NCBI RefSeq assembly: GCF_001425485.1
Contig: NZ_LMQW01000001.1
Coordinates: forward strand, 347,016-411,015
Reading direction: 5' to 3'
From: Aureimonas sp. Leaf427
Lineage (GTDB): Bacteria > Pseudomonadota > Alphaproteobacteria > Rhizobiales > Rhizobiaceae
Length of the DNA stretch: 64,000 nt
Position 1 is the first letter of the stretch, and each line of letters opens with the position of its first letter. The notes under the pieces are model-generated. The model was not told the DNA's origin and did not search any database. It saw nothing but the letters and a program-made list of their open reading frames with translations. A program made the position numbers and the translations under genes. Shown piece after piece: positions 9,877-19,537 of this stretch.

Positions 9877-11149
9877 GCCGTCGCGGGCCGCCGTCGACGC
9901 GCTGCGGACGGCGCTGGCGGCGATCCTCCTCGCCGCCCTGATCCTGACGCTGACGCCCTTCGCCGTGTCCGACAGCGCGGCCGAGGCCTCCGCGCAGGCG
10001 GCCGGCAACATCCTGAACCAGCTCGGCTACGCGATCCTCGCCCTGCTGGCCCTCGCCTCGCACATGCTCTTCACCGACCGCCTCGTGGCGCGCTCGCTCC
10101 TGCGCCCGGCCTGGTTCCTGATGGCGCTCTGCATCCTCTATTCGGTGACGCAAGCTCTCGATCCCGCTCAGACCTTGCGCGCGGCGCTCTTCACCATCAT
10201 GGCCATGGTCGCCGCCACCGCCGTCGTGACACTGCCGCCCGACGCCGCGTCCTTCCGCTCCGCGCTGTCTGCGGCCGCGCTCACCGTTCTTAGCCTCTCC
10301 TATCTCGGCCTTCTCCTCAGGCCCGATCTCGCCATCCACCAGGCGGTCGGCGAGGAGGCGCAGCATGCGGGCCTCTGGCGCGGCGCCTATCCGCACAAGA
10401 ACCTCGCCGCGCCCATCATGGCCGGGCTCTTCTTCGCCGGGCTCTATCTCGTGCGCAGCGGCGAGCGTCGCGTCGGCTGGCTGGTGGCGCTGGCAGCAGG
10501 GCTCTTCGTCCTGAAGACCGGCTCCAAGACCTCCACCGCCCTCGTGCCGCTGGTCGCCATGCTCGTCGTCTTCGGAAGCCGGATCGGAGGCCGCATCCTG
10601 CCCGTCGCGGTGCTCTTCCTCGCCATGGGCGGCATGGCGCTGATGACGCTCGGCGCCGTGCTGTCCCCGACCCTCGACGGCATCCTCCAGACCCTCCTGC
10701 CGGGGACGACCTTCACCGGGCGCATGGACCTCTGGCGTTTCGCGCTCGACACGATGGCCTCCCGCCAATGGACGGGCTTCGGCCTCGAATCCTTCTGGAT
10801 GACGTCCAACGTCTTCGGCGCGGAAATGCCGTTCGAACTGTCCTGGGACCCGCGCGGCATCGTCAACGGCCATAGCGGCTATCTCGACGTCGCGATCGCC
10901 ATGGGCTGGCCGGCGCTGGGCGTGGCGGTGCTGGTACTCCTCGTCCTTCCCATGCGCGACTACCTGAAGAGCCCGGAGGGCGGCGAACACCGTCGCATGG
11001 CCGATCTCTTCCTGATGATCGTCGCCTTCGTTCTCCTCAACTCCTTCCTCGAAAGCTACTTCTTCCGGCGCAACGATCCCGTCTGGATGATGCTCTGGAT
11101 CTCCATCGTGGGCCTGCGCCTCGTCTCCCGGTTTCCCATCCGCTCCTGA
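9845..11149 (+). CDS. O-antigen ligase / polysaccharide polymerase family membrane protein
   Basis: A 434-residue polytopic membrane protein with about ten to eleven hydrophobic segments. The Wzy_C (O-antigen ligase) region carries GAYPHKNLAAPIMA and, after a long periplasmic loop, NGHSGYLDVAIAMGWPA, the conserved histidine-bearing loop of Wzy/WaaL proteins. It would polymerise or ligate the flipped repeat units. The start inside the GT2 gene (ATG at 9845) gives a 32-bp overlap. Polymerase versus ligase cannot be separated by eye; the chain-length protein nearby favours polymerase. Confidence 0.85.
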   Translation: MSNIAVPSRTEPSRAAVDALRTALAAILLAALILTLTPFAVSDSAAEASAQAAGNILNQLGYAILALLALASHMLFTDRLVARSLLRPAWFLMALCILYSVTQALDPAQTLRAALFTIMAMVAATAVVTLPPDAASFRSALSAAALTVLSLSYLGLLLRPDLAIHQAVGEEAQHAGLWRGAYPHKNLAAPIMAGLFFAGLYLVRSGERRVGWLVALAAGLFVLKTGSKTSTALVPLVAMLVVFGSRIGGRILPVAVLFLAMGGMALMTLGAVLSPTLDGILQTLLPGTTFTGRMDLWRFALDTMASRQWTGFGLESFWMTSNVFGAEMPFELSWDPRGIVNGHSGYLDVAIAMGWPALGVAVLVLLVLPMRDYLKSPEGGEHRRMADLFLMIVAFVLLNSFLESYFFRRNDPVWMMLWISIVGLRLVSRFPIRS

Positions 11150-11239
11150 ATCTTCGCATAAGCGCCGCCGGGCGCTTGGCGTTGCGGAACAAGTTCCTAC
11201 CTGCGGCATAAGGGACCGCTTGCCGACGATGGATGCCGA

Positions 11240-11701
11240 ATGGATAACCTGCGCCTGGACGGGGTCGACGAAGACGACCTCGCCATCATTTCCGCCCATT
11301 GCCAGGACGCCATCGTGCGGGCCGAGGAGTGCCAGTATCTGGAGGCGGAGGGCCGCTTCGTGATGGCGATGAACCGCTTCGTCTGGGAAAAGGCGCAGGA
11401 GCGGTTTCGCGTCTCCGTCTTCCGCCGCCCCGACTACGAGCGCCGCCGCGCCGTCCTGCATTTCGACCGGGTGCTCTCGGTCAAGCGCCAGGGCGTCGAT
11501 CCGCGCGCGGCCGATCAGGTCCTGTCGCTGCTCGCCATCCGCTTTTCGTCGGCCGAGGCGCCGTCGGGCTCGATCGAGCTTGTCTTCGCCGGCGGCTCCG
11601 CGATAAGGCTCGACGTGGAATGCGTCGAGGCCCGGTTGACCGATCTCGACGCGGCATGGTCGACATCGGCGCGGCCGGACCACGACGCGGACGCCGAATA
11701 G
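11240..11701 (+). CDS. DUF2948 family protein
   Basis: A 153-residue soluble protein of unknown function, characteristic of alphaproteobacteria. It has the family start of [21 protein letters not shown], then [11 protein letters not shown] and [11 protein letters not shown]. There is no signal peptide, no membrane segment and no catalytic motif that I recognise. It precedes hisD by 53 bp, the order usual in this class, and probably shares its transcript. Confidence 0.9.
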   Translation: MDNLRLDGVDEDDLAIISAHCQDAIVRAEECQYLEAEGRFVMAMNRFVWEKAQERFRVSVFRRPDYERRRAVLHFDRVLSVKRQGVDPRAADQVLSLLAIRFSSAEAPSGSIELVFAGGSAIRLDVECVEARLTDLDAAWSTSARPDHDADAE

Positions 11702-11754
11702 CCGGGCGAACGGGGCGGCGGAGCCGCGAGCCGCGCTCGGGGGAGAAGACGCAT

Positions 11755-13047
11755 TTGCCCGTCAGGCTGAACGCCGCCGACGCCGATTTCGAGGACCGCT
11801 TCCGCGCGCTCCTCGGCGCCAAGCGCGAAGTGTCCGAGGATGTCGACGCCACCGTGCGCGGCATCGTGGCGCGCGTGCGCACCGAGGGCGACGCCGCGCT
11901 GATCGAACTGACCCGCCGCTTCGACGGGCTGGACCTGACGCCGCAGACGCTGCGCATTCCCCAGGACGAGATCGAGGCCGCCTTCCGCGCGACGGCGCCG
12001 GAGACGCTGGAGGCGCTGACGCTCGCCCACGAGCGCATCCGCAGCCACCACGAGCGCCAGCGCCCCGCCGACGACCGCTACACGGACGCGCTCGGCGTCG
12101 AGCTCGGCTCGCGCTGGACGGCGGTGGAATCGGTCGGCCTCTACGTTCCCGGCGGCGCGGCAAGCTATCCGTCCTCGGTTCTCATGAACGCCGTGCCGGC
12201 CAAGGTCGCGGGCGTCTCGCGCATCGCCATGGCCGTCCCGGCCCGCGCGGGCGAGCTGAACCCGCTGGTCCTCGCCGCCGCGCGCATCGCCGGCATCGAC
12301 GAGATCTATCGCATCGGCGGCGCGCAGGCCGTGGCGGCGCTCGCCTACGGCACGCAGACGATCCCGCCCGTCGCCAAGATCGTCGGCCCCGGCAATGCCT
12401 TCGTCGCTTGCGCCAAGCGGCAGGTCTTCGGCACGGTCGGCATCGACATGATCGCCGGCCCGTCCGAAGTGCTCGTCATCGCCGACGGCGCCAACGATCC
12501 CGCCTGGCTCGCGGCCGATCTCCTCGCCCAGGCCGAGCACGACGAGGCCGCGCAGTCGATCCTCCTCACCGACGATCCCGCCCTCGCCGACGCGGTGGAA
12601 GCCGAAGTGGAGCTCCAGCTCCGGCGCCTCTCCCGCCGCACGACGGCCGAGACGAGCTGGCGCGACTTCGGCGCGATCATCCTCGTGCCCACGCTGGACG
12701 CCGCCCCCGCCCTCGCCGACCGGATCGCCGCCGAGCATCTGGAACTGGCCGTCGAGGACCCCGAGCCGCTCTTCGCCCGCATCCGCAATGCCGGCGCGGT
12801 CTTCCTCGGCCGGCACACGCCGGAGGTCATCGGCGACTATGTCGGCGGCTCCAACCACGTCCTGCCGACGGCGCGCTCGGCGCGCTTCTCCTCGGGCCTC
12901 TCGGTGCTCGACTTCGTCAAGCGCACCTCGATCCTGAAGCTCGGCCCCGACCAGCTGCGGGCGCTCGGGCCCGCCGCCATCGAGCTGGCGCGCGTCGAGG
13001 GTCTCGACGCGCACGGCCGTTCCGTCGCCATCCGGCTCAACCTCTAG
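11755..13047 (+). CDS. hisD: Histidinol dehydrogenase
   Basis: Catalyses the last two steps of histidine synthesis, oxidising L-histidinol to L-histidine with two NAD+; zinc-dependent and cytoplasmic. The 430-residue length is normal. Family blocks visible are [55 protein letters not shown], the zinc-ligand region [15 protein letters not shown], and [19 protein letters not shown]. The start is a TTG at 11755, supported by GGGGGAGAAG just upstream; in-frame residues before it are non-homologous. It is an isolated his gene within the conserved DUF2948/UPF0262 block. Confidence 0.96.
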   Translation: MPVRLNAADADFEDRFRALLGAKREVSEDVDATVRGIVARVRTEGDAALIELTRRFDGLDLTPQTLRIPQDEIEAAFRATAPETLEALTLAHERIRSHHERQRPADDRYTDALGVELGSRWTAVESVGLYVPGGAASYPSSVLMNAVPAKVAGVSRIAMAVPARAGELNPLVLAAARIAGIDEIYRIGGAQAVAALAYGTQTIPPVAKIVGPGNAFVACAKRQVFGTVGIDMIAGPSEVLVIADGANDPAWLAADLLAQAEHDEAAQSILLTDDPALADAVEAEVELQLRRLSRRTTAETSWRDFGAIILVPTLDAAPALADRIAAEHLELAVEDPEPLFARIRNAGAVFLGRHTPEVIGDYVGGSNHVLPTARSARFSSGLSVLDFVKRTSILKLGPDQLRALGPAAIELARVEGLDAHGRSVAIRLNL

Positions 13048-13061
13048 CGCCCGAGGCCGGA

Positions 13062-13544
13062 ATGGCGACAGCAACCGACAATCCCCACCGCCTGATCGAC
13101 ATCGAGCTCGACGACACGATCGGCCGCGCGACGCCCGATGTCGAGCACGAGCGGGCGGTCGCGATCTTCGACCTCATCGAGGAGAACGCCTTCCGCCCGG
13201 CGGGCCTCGAAAAAGGGCCCTACAAGCTCCGCCTGTCGCTCCTGGAAAAGCGCCTCGTCTTCGACATCCGCGATCAGGCAGGCGAAGGCCTCGTGACGCA
13301 CATCCTCTCGCTGACGCCGCTCAAACGCGTCATCCGCGACTATTTCCTGATCTGCGACAGCTATTACGAGGCGATCCGCTCGGCCACGCCCTCGCAGATC
13401 GAGGCGATCGACATGGGCCGCCGCGGCATCCACAACGACGGATCGGAAACCCTTCGCGAGCGGCTGGCGGGCAAGATCGAGGTCGATCGCGACACCGCGC
13501 GGCGGCTCTTCACCCTCATCTGCGTCCTGCATTGGCGCAACTGA
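13062..13544 (+). CDS. UPF0262 family protein
   Basis: A 160-residue protein of unknown function, conserved directly after hisD in many alphaproteobacteria. It contains [30 protein letters not shown] and the well-conserved [20 protein letters not shown]. The ATG 15 bp after the hisD stop follows a weak GG-rich site. There is no signal or membrane segment. The stop is 1 bp before the ATG of the phosphatase gene. Confidence 0.93.
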   Translation: MATATDNPHRLIDIELDDTIGRATPDVEHERAVAIFDLIEENAFRPAGLEKGPYKLRLSLLEKRLVFDIRDQAGEGLVTHILSLTPLKRVIRDYFLICDSYYEAIRSATPSQIEAIDMGRRGIHNDGSETLRERLAGKIEVDRDTARRLFTLICVLHWRN

Positions 13545-13545
13545 C

Positions 13546-14007
13546 ATGGCGCCGGGCGTAGAGAAGCCGGACGGCGAAGACCGCAGGACGCGCGTCTCTT
13601 CCGTGCTCTTCGTCTGCGGGATGAACGCGATCCGATCGCCGATCGCCGAGGCGCTCGCCAAGTCGCTGATGCCCCGCACCTACGTCGCCTCCGCCGGCGT
13701 GCGCAGCGGCGAGCGCGATCCCTTCGTCGACGTGGTACTGGCCGAGCGCGGCCTCAGCCTCGGCGACCGCGCGCCCCAGCGCTTCGAGGATCTGGCCGAC
13801 AGCTATTTCGACCTCATCGTCACCATGGCGCCCGAGGCCCACCACACCGCGCTCGACGCCTCCGGCGGTGCCGCCGTCGAGGTCGAGTTCTGGCCGATGC
13901 CCGATCCCTCCGTCGCCACCGGCAGCCGCGAGGCGATCCTCGACGCCTATCGCGACGTCGTCGCCCGCATCGAGGCCCGCCTGCGCAAGACCTTCGTCAC
14001 CGACTGA
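13546..14007 (+). CDS. Low-molecular-weight protein-tyrosine-phosphatase-like protein
   Basis: A 153-residue protein of the LMW phosphatase / arsenate-reductase fold. The P-loop VLFVCGMNAIRSPIAEAL contains the C-X5-R-S active site (Cys24, Arg30), and PMPDPS near residue 118 supplies the candidate general-acid Asp. The P-loop has GMNAIRS instead of the usual GNSCRS, so the second cysteine of classic LMW-PTPs is missing; this variant is usual in the hisD-linked group. The substrate is unknown. Confidence 0.87.
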   Translation: MAPGVEKPDGEDRRTRVSSVLFVCGMNAIRSPIAEALAKSLMPRTYVASAGVRSGERDPFVDVVLAERGLSLGDRAPQRFEDLADSYFDLIVTMAPEAHHTALDASGGAAVEVEFWPMPDPSVATGSREAILDAYRDVVARIEARLRKTFVTD

Positions 14008-14038
14008 GCCCGACCGGAGCCTCGGGCGCCTTCGCGGG

Positions 14039-15646
14039 TCAGTGCGCGTCGACCTTCACGCCCGTCGAAGGCTTCTGAATGAAGACGGCGAGGAGGACGA
14101 GGGAGGCGAAGAGGACGGTGAGGAAGATGAACACGTCGGAGAAGGAGAGGATCTGAGCCTCCCGGCGCACGATCTTCGACATCTGCGAGAGCGCGGTCGC
14201 CGAGCCGTCGAGCCCCTGGGCGGCAAAGCGCGCGGACATGGACGCCATGCGGTCCTCCACCACGCGCCGGCCCCAGCGGACCTGCTCGGACAGGCGCTCG
14301 TAATGCAGCGTCGAGCGGTCGTTCAACATCGTGTTGATGATCGCGAGCCCGACCGCGCCGCCGAGATTGCGCGTGAGATTGAAGAGGCCGGAGCCGCCCT
14401 TCATCTTGTCCGGCGAGAGCGTGCCGAGCGCGATGTTGTTGATCGGAATCATCGCCATCATCAGCCCGACGCCGCGCAGGATCTGCGGCAGGAGCAGCTC
14501 GTAGAAGTCCCAGTCGTGCGTCAGGCCCGACATGAGATAGGTGCCCGTGCCGAAGGAGACGAAGCCGATCGACATCATCAGGCGCGGGTCCATCTTCACC
14601 TTGCCCATGAGGATGCCCGAGATCGGCGCCATGATGAACATGGCAAGGCCGGAGACGAACATGGTCTGCCCGATCATCAGCGAATCGTAGCCGCGGATGC
14701 GCGCCAGATAGACCGGGTAGAGATAGGTCAGCCCGTAGAGCCCGACGCCGAGCACGAAGGAGAAGAGCGAGCCGAAGGCGAAGTTGCGGTTGGAAAAGGC
14801 CGTGAGATCGACGATCGGTTCCTCCGCCGTGAAGGCCCGCCAGAAGAAGAGGACGGCGCCGACCACCGTCACGATCGCGAAGACGAAGATGGACGTGTCC
14901 TCGAACCAGTCGTTCAGCGGACCCTCCTCCAGCACGTATTCGAGCGAGCCGAGGAAGGCGGCGAGACCGAGGAGGCCGAACCAGTCGAAGCGGTTGAAGA
15001 GCGCGAGGTTCGGCTTGTCGAAATCGACGAGGTTCCAGACCGTGATCGCGACGATGATGCCGGGCGGAACGTTGACGAGGAAGAGCCAGTGCCAGGAGAA
15101 GGCATGGCTGAGATAGCCGCCGATCGTCGGGCCGATCGTCGGCGCCAGCGTCGCGACGAGGCCGATCACGGGCGAGACGATCGCGCGGCGCGAGGGCGGG
15201 AAGATCGTGAAGGCCGCCGCGAAGACGGCCGGGATCATGCCGCCGCCGATGAAGCCCTGGATCGCGCGATAGACGATCATCTGGTCGATGTTCGAGGCCG
15301 TCGCGCAGAGCGCCGACGAGGCGGTGAAGCCGGCGGCGGCCAGGGTGAAGAGCACCCGCGTCGACAACATGCGCGCCAGGAAGCCCGAAAGCGGGATCAT
15401 GACGACTTCGGCGATGAGATAGGCCGTCTGGACCCAGGCGATCTCGTCGGACGACGCCGACAGGCCCGCCTGGATCTCGGAGAGCGAGGCCGAGACGATC
15501 TGGATGTCGAGGATCGCCATGAACATGCCGAAGACCATCGCCACGAAGGCGACGATCCGGCGCGTGGAAATGGTCTCCTCCGCCGCGCTCGGCGGGGCAG
15601 GCCGGGCGGGACTGGCGGGCGAGCCGGCCGTGAGCGTGGCGGACAT
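14039..15646 (-). CDS. DHA2-family MFS multidrug efflux permease (EmrB-like)
   Basis: A 535-residue, 14-TM proton-driven drug exporter of the EmrB/QacA type in the inner membrane. Visible motifs are FMAILDIQIVSASL in TM1, WVQTAYLIAEVV in TM2, and the antiporter motif C region APTIGPTIGGYLSHAFSWHWLFLVN. It lies 23 bp downstream of the HlyD-family gene on the same strand. Together with an outer-membrane TolC not in this window they would form a tripartite pump. Confidence 0.93.
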   Translation of the reverse strand: MSATLTAGSPASPARPAPPSAAEETISTRRIVAFVAMVFGMFMAILDIQIVSASLSEIQAGLSASSDEIAWVQTAYLIAEVVMIPLSGFLARMLSTRVLFTLAAAGFTASSALCATASNIDQMIVYRAIQGFIGGGMIPAVFAAAFTIFPPSRRAIVSPVIGLVATLAPTIGPTIGGYLSHAFSWHWLFLVNVPPGIIVAITVWNLVDFDKPNLALFNRFDWFGLLGLAAFLGSLEYVLEEGPLNDWFEDTSIFVFAIVTVVGAVLFFWRAFTAEEPIVDLTAFSNRNFAFGSLFSFVLGVGLYGLTYLYPVYLARIRGYDSLMIGQTMFVSGLAMFIMAPISGILMGKVKMDPRLMMSIGFVSFGTGTYLMSGLTHDWDFYELLLPQILRGVGLMMAMIPINNIALGTLSPDKMKGGSGLFNLTRNLGGAVGLAIINTMLNDRSTLHYERLSEQVRWGRRVVEDRMASMSARFAAQGLDGSATALSQMSKIVRREAQILSFSDVFIFLTVLFASLVLLAVFIQKPSTGVKVDAH

Positions 15647-15669
15647 GGGAAAGACCCCAGTTCGGGCGG

Positions 15670-16917
15670 TTAGTTCAGAGCGGCCGTGTCGTGACCGGCA
15701 GGGCCTGTGCGGCTGTCGATGGCGACCACGGCCGAAAGGCCCGGCCGCAGGCGACCGTCCAGCGCCTCCACATCGTCGATCGCGATGCGCACGGGAACGC
15801 GCTGCACGACCTTGGTGAAGTTGCCGGTGGCGTTGTCGGAGGGAAGAAGCGTGAAGACCGAGCCGGAGGCCGGCGACAGCGACACCACCGTGCCCGTCAG
15901 CTTCTGCCCGGGCAGCGCGTCGACCTCGATCTCGACATGCTGACCGGGGACGATCTCGGCCAGCTGCGTCTCCTTGAAGTTCGCCTCGATGAAGACCTTC
16001 GACATCGGCACGACGGAGGCAAGGCTCCGGCCCGCCGAGAGATAGTCGCCCGGCTGCACCGCGAGATTGCCGACGATGCCGTCATAGGGCGCGGTCAGCG
16101 TCGTGAAGGAGAGATTGCGCGCGGCCGTGTCGCGGGAAATTTCCAGCTCGCGGATCGTGCGCTGGGCTTCCTTCACCTGCGCATCGAGGACCGCGACATT
16201 GGCCGTCGCCGCCGTGATCGAGGCCCCGGCCCCGCGAAGCTTGGAAGCGGCCTGATCGCGCGCGCTCTGGGCGGAATCGCGCTGAGCCTTCGCGCCGACG
16301 CCGCTGCGAACCAGATCGCTCGCGCGCTGGAGGTCCAGCTCGGCCTGGGCCAGAGACGTGGCGATCGCATCCTCGCTGGCCTGCGCCTCGCCGACGGCGG
16401 CCTCGGCGGCGGCCTTCTGCGCGCCCAGCCGGTCGACGGCGGCATGCTGGGTCGCGATCTTGGCCTCGGCCGATTCCAGCGCCAGCTCGAAATCGCCGCG
16501 GTCGATCTGGACGATCGTCTGGCCGGCCTTCACATGCTGATTTTCCTCGACCGGCACGGCGGCGACATAGCCGGTGATCTTCGGCGAGAGGATCGACATG
16601 TCGGCCGCGATATAGGCGTCGTCCGTGGAGACGAAGAAGCGCCCGACCGTCCAGTACTGATGGCCGAAATAGCTGCCGGCACCGAGCGCGGCGAGAAGAA
16701 GGACGAGAAGGATCGGCTTCTTCCGGCTCTTGGCTTTGGGTGCCTGCGCCGCCGGGGACGCGGCGGGAGGCGCCGCCTCTGTCGCGGCCGGTGCGGGCTT
16801 TGCAGGCGGCGAGGCCTCGGCGCGAGCGATGATCCGCCCGCTCACGTTTCCGGTCTCCGTCTCGCCGTCCGTCGAACGAAGCGGCGCCTCGTCCTCGCGT
16901 GTGCTCTTGTCCAGCAT
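15670..16917 (-). CDS. HlyD/EmrA-family membrane fusion protein
   Basis: Periplasmic adaptor of the EmrAB-type pump; 415 residues. A cytoplasmic Ala/Pro-rich N-terminus is followed by one TM (KKPILLVLLLAALGAGSYFG), the biotinyl-lipoyl half GRFFVSTDDAYIAADMSILSP, a long coiled-coil hairpin, and a second lipoyl half (APYDGIVGNLAVQPGDYLSA). The ATG at 16917 is preferred because AAGGA lies 7 bp upstream. An ATG 15 bp earlier would sit against the operator. Expression is probably repressed by the divergent TetR protein. Confidence 0.92.
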   Translation of the reverse strand: MLDKSTREDEAPLRSTDGETETGNVSGRIIARAEASPPAKPAPAATEAAPPAASPAAQAPKAKSRKKPILLVLLLAALGAGSYFGHQYWTVGRFFVSTDDAYIAADMSILSPKITGYVAAVPVEENQHVKAGQTIVQIDRGDFELALESAEAKIATQHAAVDRLGAQKAAAEAAVGEAQASEDAIATSLAQAELDLQRASDLVRSGVGAKAQRDSAQSARDQAASKLRGAGASITAATANVAVLDAQVKEAQRTIRELEISRDTAARNLSFTTLTAPYDGIVGNLAVQPGDYLSAGRSLASVVPMSKVFIEANFKETQLAEIVPGQHVEIEVDALPGQKLTGTVVSLSPASGSVFTLLPSDNATGNFTKVVQRVPVRIAIDDVEALDGRLRPGLSAVVAIDSRTGPAGHDTAALN

Positions 16918-16931
16918 CGCACCATCCTTCA

Positions 16932-16954
16932 TCGAACCGAACCGTTCGGTTCGA
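16932..16954. promoter_or_regulatory. Palindromic operator for the divergent TetR regulator
   Basis: A perfect inverted repeat with 11-bp arms (TCGAACCGAAC and its complement) around a single central C. It lies between the efflux operon promoter and the ribosome binding site of the HlyD gene. The adjacent TetR-family gene and the length and symmetry make it the likely repressor site. Confidence 0.8.
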
Positions 16955-16958
16955 TGTT

Positions 16959-16987
16959 GACTTAGCGGCATCGAACGGCCATTTCAA
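16959..16987 (-). promoter_or_regulatory. Candidate sigma-70 promoter of the efflux operon
   Basis: On the minus strand a -35 TTGAAA is followed after 17 bp by TAAGTC as -10. The predicted start of transcription falls within the palindromic operator immediately downstream, a classical repression geometry. Confidence 0.5.
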
Positions 16988-17042
16988 GATCGTTCTACTG
17001 CAGTGCACGACAAAACCACGCTTGTATGAATAAGGTCGTATA

Positions 17043-17720
17043 GTGACACCCCTCGCGCTCGCCAAAAGCCCCGACGAACCGCATGTGAAATGTGCGGAGG
17101 GCCGCTCTGCGGCGGGCGAAGACCCCGTCAAGCGCAGCCAGATTCTGGAGGGCGCCCGGCGCATCTTCGTATCCGTCGGTTTCGACGCGGCTTCGATGAA
17201 CGACATCACGCGCGAGGCCGGCGTCTCGAAATCGACGCTCTACGTCTATTTCCGCTCCAAGGAAGAGCTCTTCACAGCGCTGATCTCTGACGTGCGCGAG
17301 CGCTATTTCGCGGAAGTCGAGGCGATGCTCGGCGATGCCGACCACCCCGCCGAGACCTTGAAGCGTTTCGGCATTCGCCTTGCCACCATGGTCATGTCGC
17401 CGGAAGCCATGCACGCCAAGCGCACCGTCATCGCGGTGGCGAGCCGCATGCCCCATCTCGGCCGCGAGTTCTATCAGCACGGCCCCGCCCGCGGACTCGC
17501 GCTCGTGGCCGGCTATCTGGAGCGTGCGAAAGCGGCGGGCACCCTCGCCATCGACGACGTCCCCTTGGCCGCCTCGCAGTTCATCGAACTGACCACGGCC
17601 GGCATTCTGCGGCGCCGATTCTTCGACGACGAGGCTCCCCCGGTGACGGAGGCCGAGATGGAGGTCGTGGTCGACGCCGCCGTGCGTCTGTTCATGGCGG
17701 GCTACGGGACGAAACCGTGA
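17043..17720 (+). CDS. TetR/AcrR-family transcriptional repressor
   Basis: A 225-residue DNA-binding regulator. The N-terminal TetR helix-turn-helix runs from RSQILEGARRIFVSVGFDAASMN through ITREAGVSKSTLYVYFRSKEELF. The C-terminal ligand domain resembles the AefR-like group. It diverges from the HlyD/MFS pair and is expected to control both itself and the pump through the palindrome between them. The start is a GTG; the stop overlaps the NUDIX start (GTGA). Confidence 0.93.
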   Translation: MTPLALAKSPDEPHVKCAEGRSAAGEDPVKRSQILEGARRIFVSVGFDAASMNDITREAGVSKSTLYVYFRSKEELFTALISDVRERYFAEVEAMLGDADHPAETLKRFGIRLATMVMSPEAMHAKRTVIAVASRMPHLGREFYQHGPARGLALVAGYLERAKAAGTLAIDDVPLAASQFIELTTAGILRRRFFDDEAPPVTEAEMEVVVDAAVRLFMAGYGTKP

Positions 17721-18166
17721 CCGTCTGGCGACCGCCCCAGGCGATCCGCGTCAAGGCGCTCGGCCTGATGATCGAGAGCGATCATCTCTTCGCCGCCGAG
17801 GTGCCGGGCGATTCGGGTGCGCTGAAAGGCGTGCGGCCGCTCGGCGGCTCGATCGAGTTCGGGGAAGGCCGGGAGGAGGCCCTACGCCGCGAGTTCCGCG
17901 AGGAGTTGCAGGCCGAGATCGAGTTCCTCGGCCCCTTCGCCTGCCTCGAGAACATCTATGTGCACGAAGGCGCCACCGGCCACGAAATCGTCTTCGTCGC
18001 CCCGATCCGCCTGATCGGCCGCTCGATCCCGCCCGGCGCCGTCGTCGAGTTCGCCGAGGCCGACGGCACGCTCTGCCGGGCGCGCTGGCATTCGTTGGAC
18101 GCTCTGCGCCGGGGCGAGCCCGCCCTCTACCCGGACGGGCTTCTCGACCATCTCCGCGCGCTTTGA
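17717..18166 (+). CDS. NUDIX hydrolase
   Basis: A 149-residue protein with the Nudix fold that would hydrolyse a nucleoside diphosphate linked to another moiety. The Nudix box is GGSIEFGEGREEALRREFRE followed by ELQAEI; the usual glycine after the EE-x pair is replaced by Gln, while the metal-binding REXXEE core is kept. The GTG start overlaps the TetR stop by 3 bp, so translation is coupled. It converges on engB, with 5 bp between stops. The substrate is unknown. Confidence 0.88.
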   Translation: MTVWRPPQAIRVKALGLMIESDHLFAAEVPGDSGALKGVRPLGGSIEFGEGREEALRREFREELQAEIEFLGPFACLENIYVHEGATGHEIVFVAPIRLIGRSIPPGAVVEFAEADGTLCRARWHSLDALRRGEPALYPDGLLDHLRAL

Positions 18167-18171
18167 GCGGA

Positions 18172-18870
18172 TCAGCCCTTCGGCTGGCTCTCCGCGAAGC
18201 TCGCGATCACCGACTGAAGATCGGCGAGCCCCAGGAACTTCTCCGACGAGGTCGCGATCAGTTCGGGAAAGGCCGCCGGTCGCTTGGCGATGGCCGCGCG
18301 CGTCGCCTCGATCAGCTTCGGCACGGCGAGATCCTTGATCTTGTCGGTCTTGGTCAACACGATCTGGTAGGACACCGCCGCCTTGTCGAGGAGGGCGAGC
18401 ACGTCGAGATCGTTCGCCTTCAGCCCATGGCGCGAATCGATGAGGACGAAGACGCGCTTCAGCGTGGAGCGTCCGCGCAGGTAGTCGAAGACGAGCCGCG
18501 TCCAGGCATCCACCTGCTCCTTCGGCGCCTGCGCATAGCCGTAGCCCGGCATGTCGACCAGCGCGATCGGCGGCAGGTCTTCGCCCGTTCCCGAGAAGCC
18601 GCCGGGCACGAAATAGTTCAGCTCCTGCGTGCGGCCCGGCGTGTTCGAGGTCCGGGCCAGGCCCTTCTGGCCGAGCAGCGCGTTGATCAGCGAGGACTTG
18701 CCGACATTGGAACGCCCGGCGAAGGCGATCTCCGGCGGCCCTTCCGGCGGCAGGAACTTCATCTCCGGCACGCCCCGGATGAAGACCCAGGGGCGGGCGA
18801 AGAAGAGGCGCGTGTCGTCGGGCACGGTGCCCGGCGTCTGCGCGGCATTGAGGTGCGTCTGGTCGCTCAT
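18172..18870 (-). CDS. engB: Ribosome biogenesis GTP-binding protein YihA/YsxC
   Basis: Essential GTPase acting in large ribosomal subunit assembly; 232 residues. The G1 loop is [10 protein letters not shown] at residues 51-60, G2 lies in [10 protein letters not shown]3 is VDMPGYG and G4 is LTKTDK. The start is an ATG that overlaps the stop of the acetyltransferase gene (ATGA). In many alphaproteobacteria it directly follows yidC; here one gene intervenes. Confidence 0.96.
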   Translation of the reverse strand: MSDQTHLNAAQTPGTVPDDTRLFFARPWVFIRGVPEMKFLPPEGPPEIAFAGRSNVGKSSLINALLGQKGLARTSNTPGRTQELNYFVPGGFSGTGEDLPPIALVDMPGYGYAQAPKEQVDAWTRLVFDYLRGRSTLKRVFVLIDSRHGLKANDLDVLALLDKAAVSYQIVLTKTDKIKDLAVPKLIEATRAAIAKRPAAFPELIATSSEKFLGLADLQSVIASFAESQPKG

Positions 18871-19502
18871 CGTGCGGCCTCCAGTTTGTCGAGGTCCGCG
18901 CCCCGAATGGCGCCGAGATTGCGGGAAATCTTGTCGGCCGGCCAGGACCACCAGCCGAGCGCCAGAAGCCGCTCGATCGTGGCCTCGTCGAAGCGACGGC
19001 GCACGAGACGGGCGGGATTGCCGGCGACGATCGCATAGGGCGGCACGTCGCCCGTCACCATCGATCCCATCGCGACGATCGCCCCGCTGCCGATGCGCAC
19101 GCCGGGCAGGATGGTCGCCCCCTCCCCGATCCAGACATCGTCGCCGACGACCGTGTCGCCCTTCCATCCCGCCTGGACGGTGGCGAGATCGAACCCCGCC
19201 TCCCAGCCGCCGCCGAAGATGTTGAACGGATAGGTCGAAAAGCCGGTCATCGCGTGGTTCGCGCCGTTCATCACGAAGCGCACGCCCGTCGCGAGCGCGC
19301 AGAACCGGCCGATGATCAGCCGGTCCCCGATGAAGTCGTAATGGTGGGAGACGCAACGCTCCACGAAGCGCTCGGGCGCCTCGGGATCGTCGTAATAGGT
19401 GTAGTCGCCGATCTCGATCAGCGGATGATCGACCACCGCCTTCAGGAAGACGATGCGCCGGTGCGCCGGAACCGGATGCGCCAGCGTCGGGTCCGGCCCC
19501 AT
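18867..19502 (-). CDS. Vat/CatB-like xenobiotic O-acetyltransferase
   Basis: A 211-residue left-handed beta-helix acyltransferase of the XAT group, which uses acetyl-CoA; members acetylate streptogramins, chloramphenicol or polysaccharide sugars. Visible features are [11 protein letters not shown] near residue 30, the catalytic-His segment [16 protein letters not shown], hexapeptide repeats ([20 protein letters not shown]) and [13 protein letters not shown]. The start at 19502 is the first ATG consistent with the family N-terminus. It sits between yidC and engB and overlaps engB by 4 bp. Resistance function is not implied; the natural acceptor is unknown. Confidence 0.88.
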   Translation of the reverse strand: MGPDPTLAHPVPAHRRIVFLKAVVDHPLIEIGDYTYYDDPEAPERFVERCVSHHYDFIGDRLIIGRFCALATGVRFVMNGANHAMTGFSTYPFNIFGGGWEAGFDLATVQAGWKGDTVVGDDVWIGEGATILPGVRIGSGAIVAMGSMVTGDVPPYAIVAGNPARLVRRRFDEATIERLLALGWWSWPADKISRNLGAIRGADLDKLEAAR

Positions 19503-19537
19503 TCCGGCCGGTCCCGAACGATCGGTCGCAGCCCCCG

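Noticed and set aside
9782-11683. 633-residue minus-strand reading frame
   Set aside because: Antisense to the O-antigen ligase and DUF2948 genes; composition is artefactual.
13868-15673. 601-residue plus-strand reading frame
   Set aside because: Antisense to the MFS efflux gene with a charged, repetitive D/E/R/H composition; the minus strand reading is a clear EmrB family protein.
17882-19036. 384-residue minus-strand reading frame
   Set aside because: Shadow of engB and the acetyltransferase in another frame; no motif.
18867-19502. Calling the Vat-like gene an antibiotic resistance determinant
   Set aside because: The fold and motifs only show an acetyltransferase; acceptor cannot be inferred.
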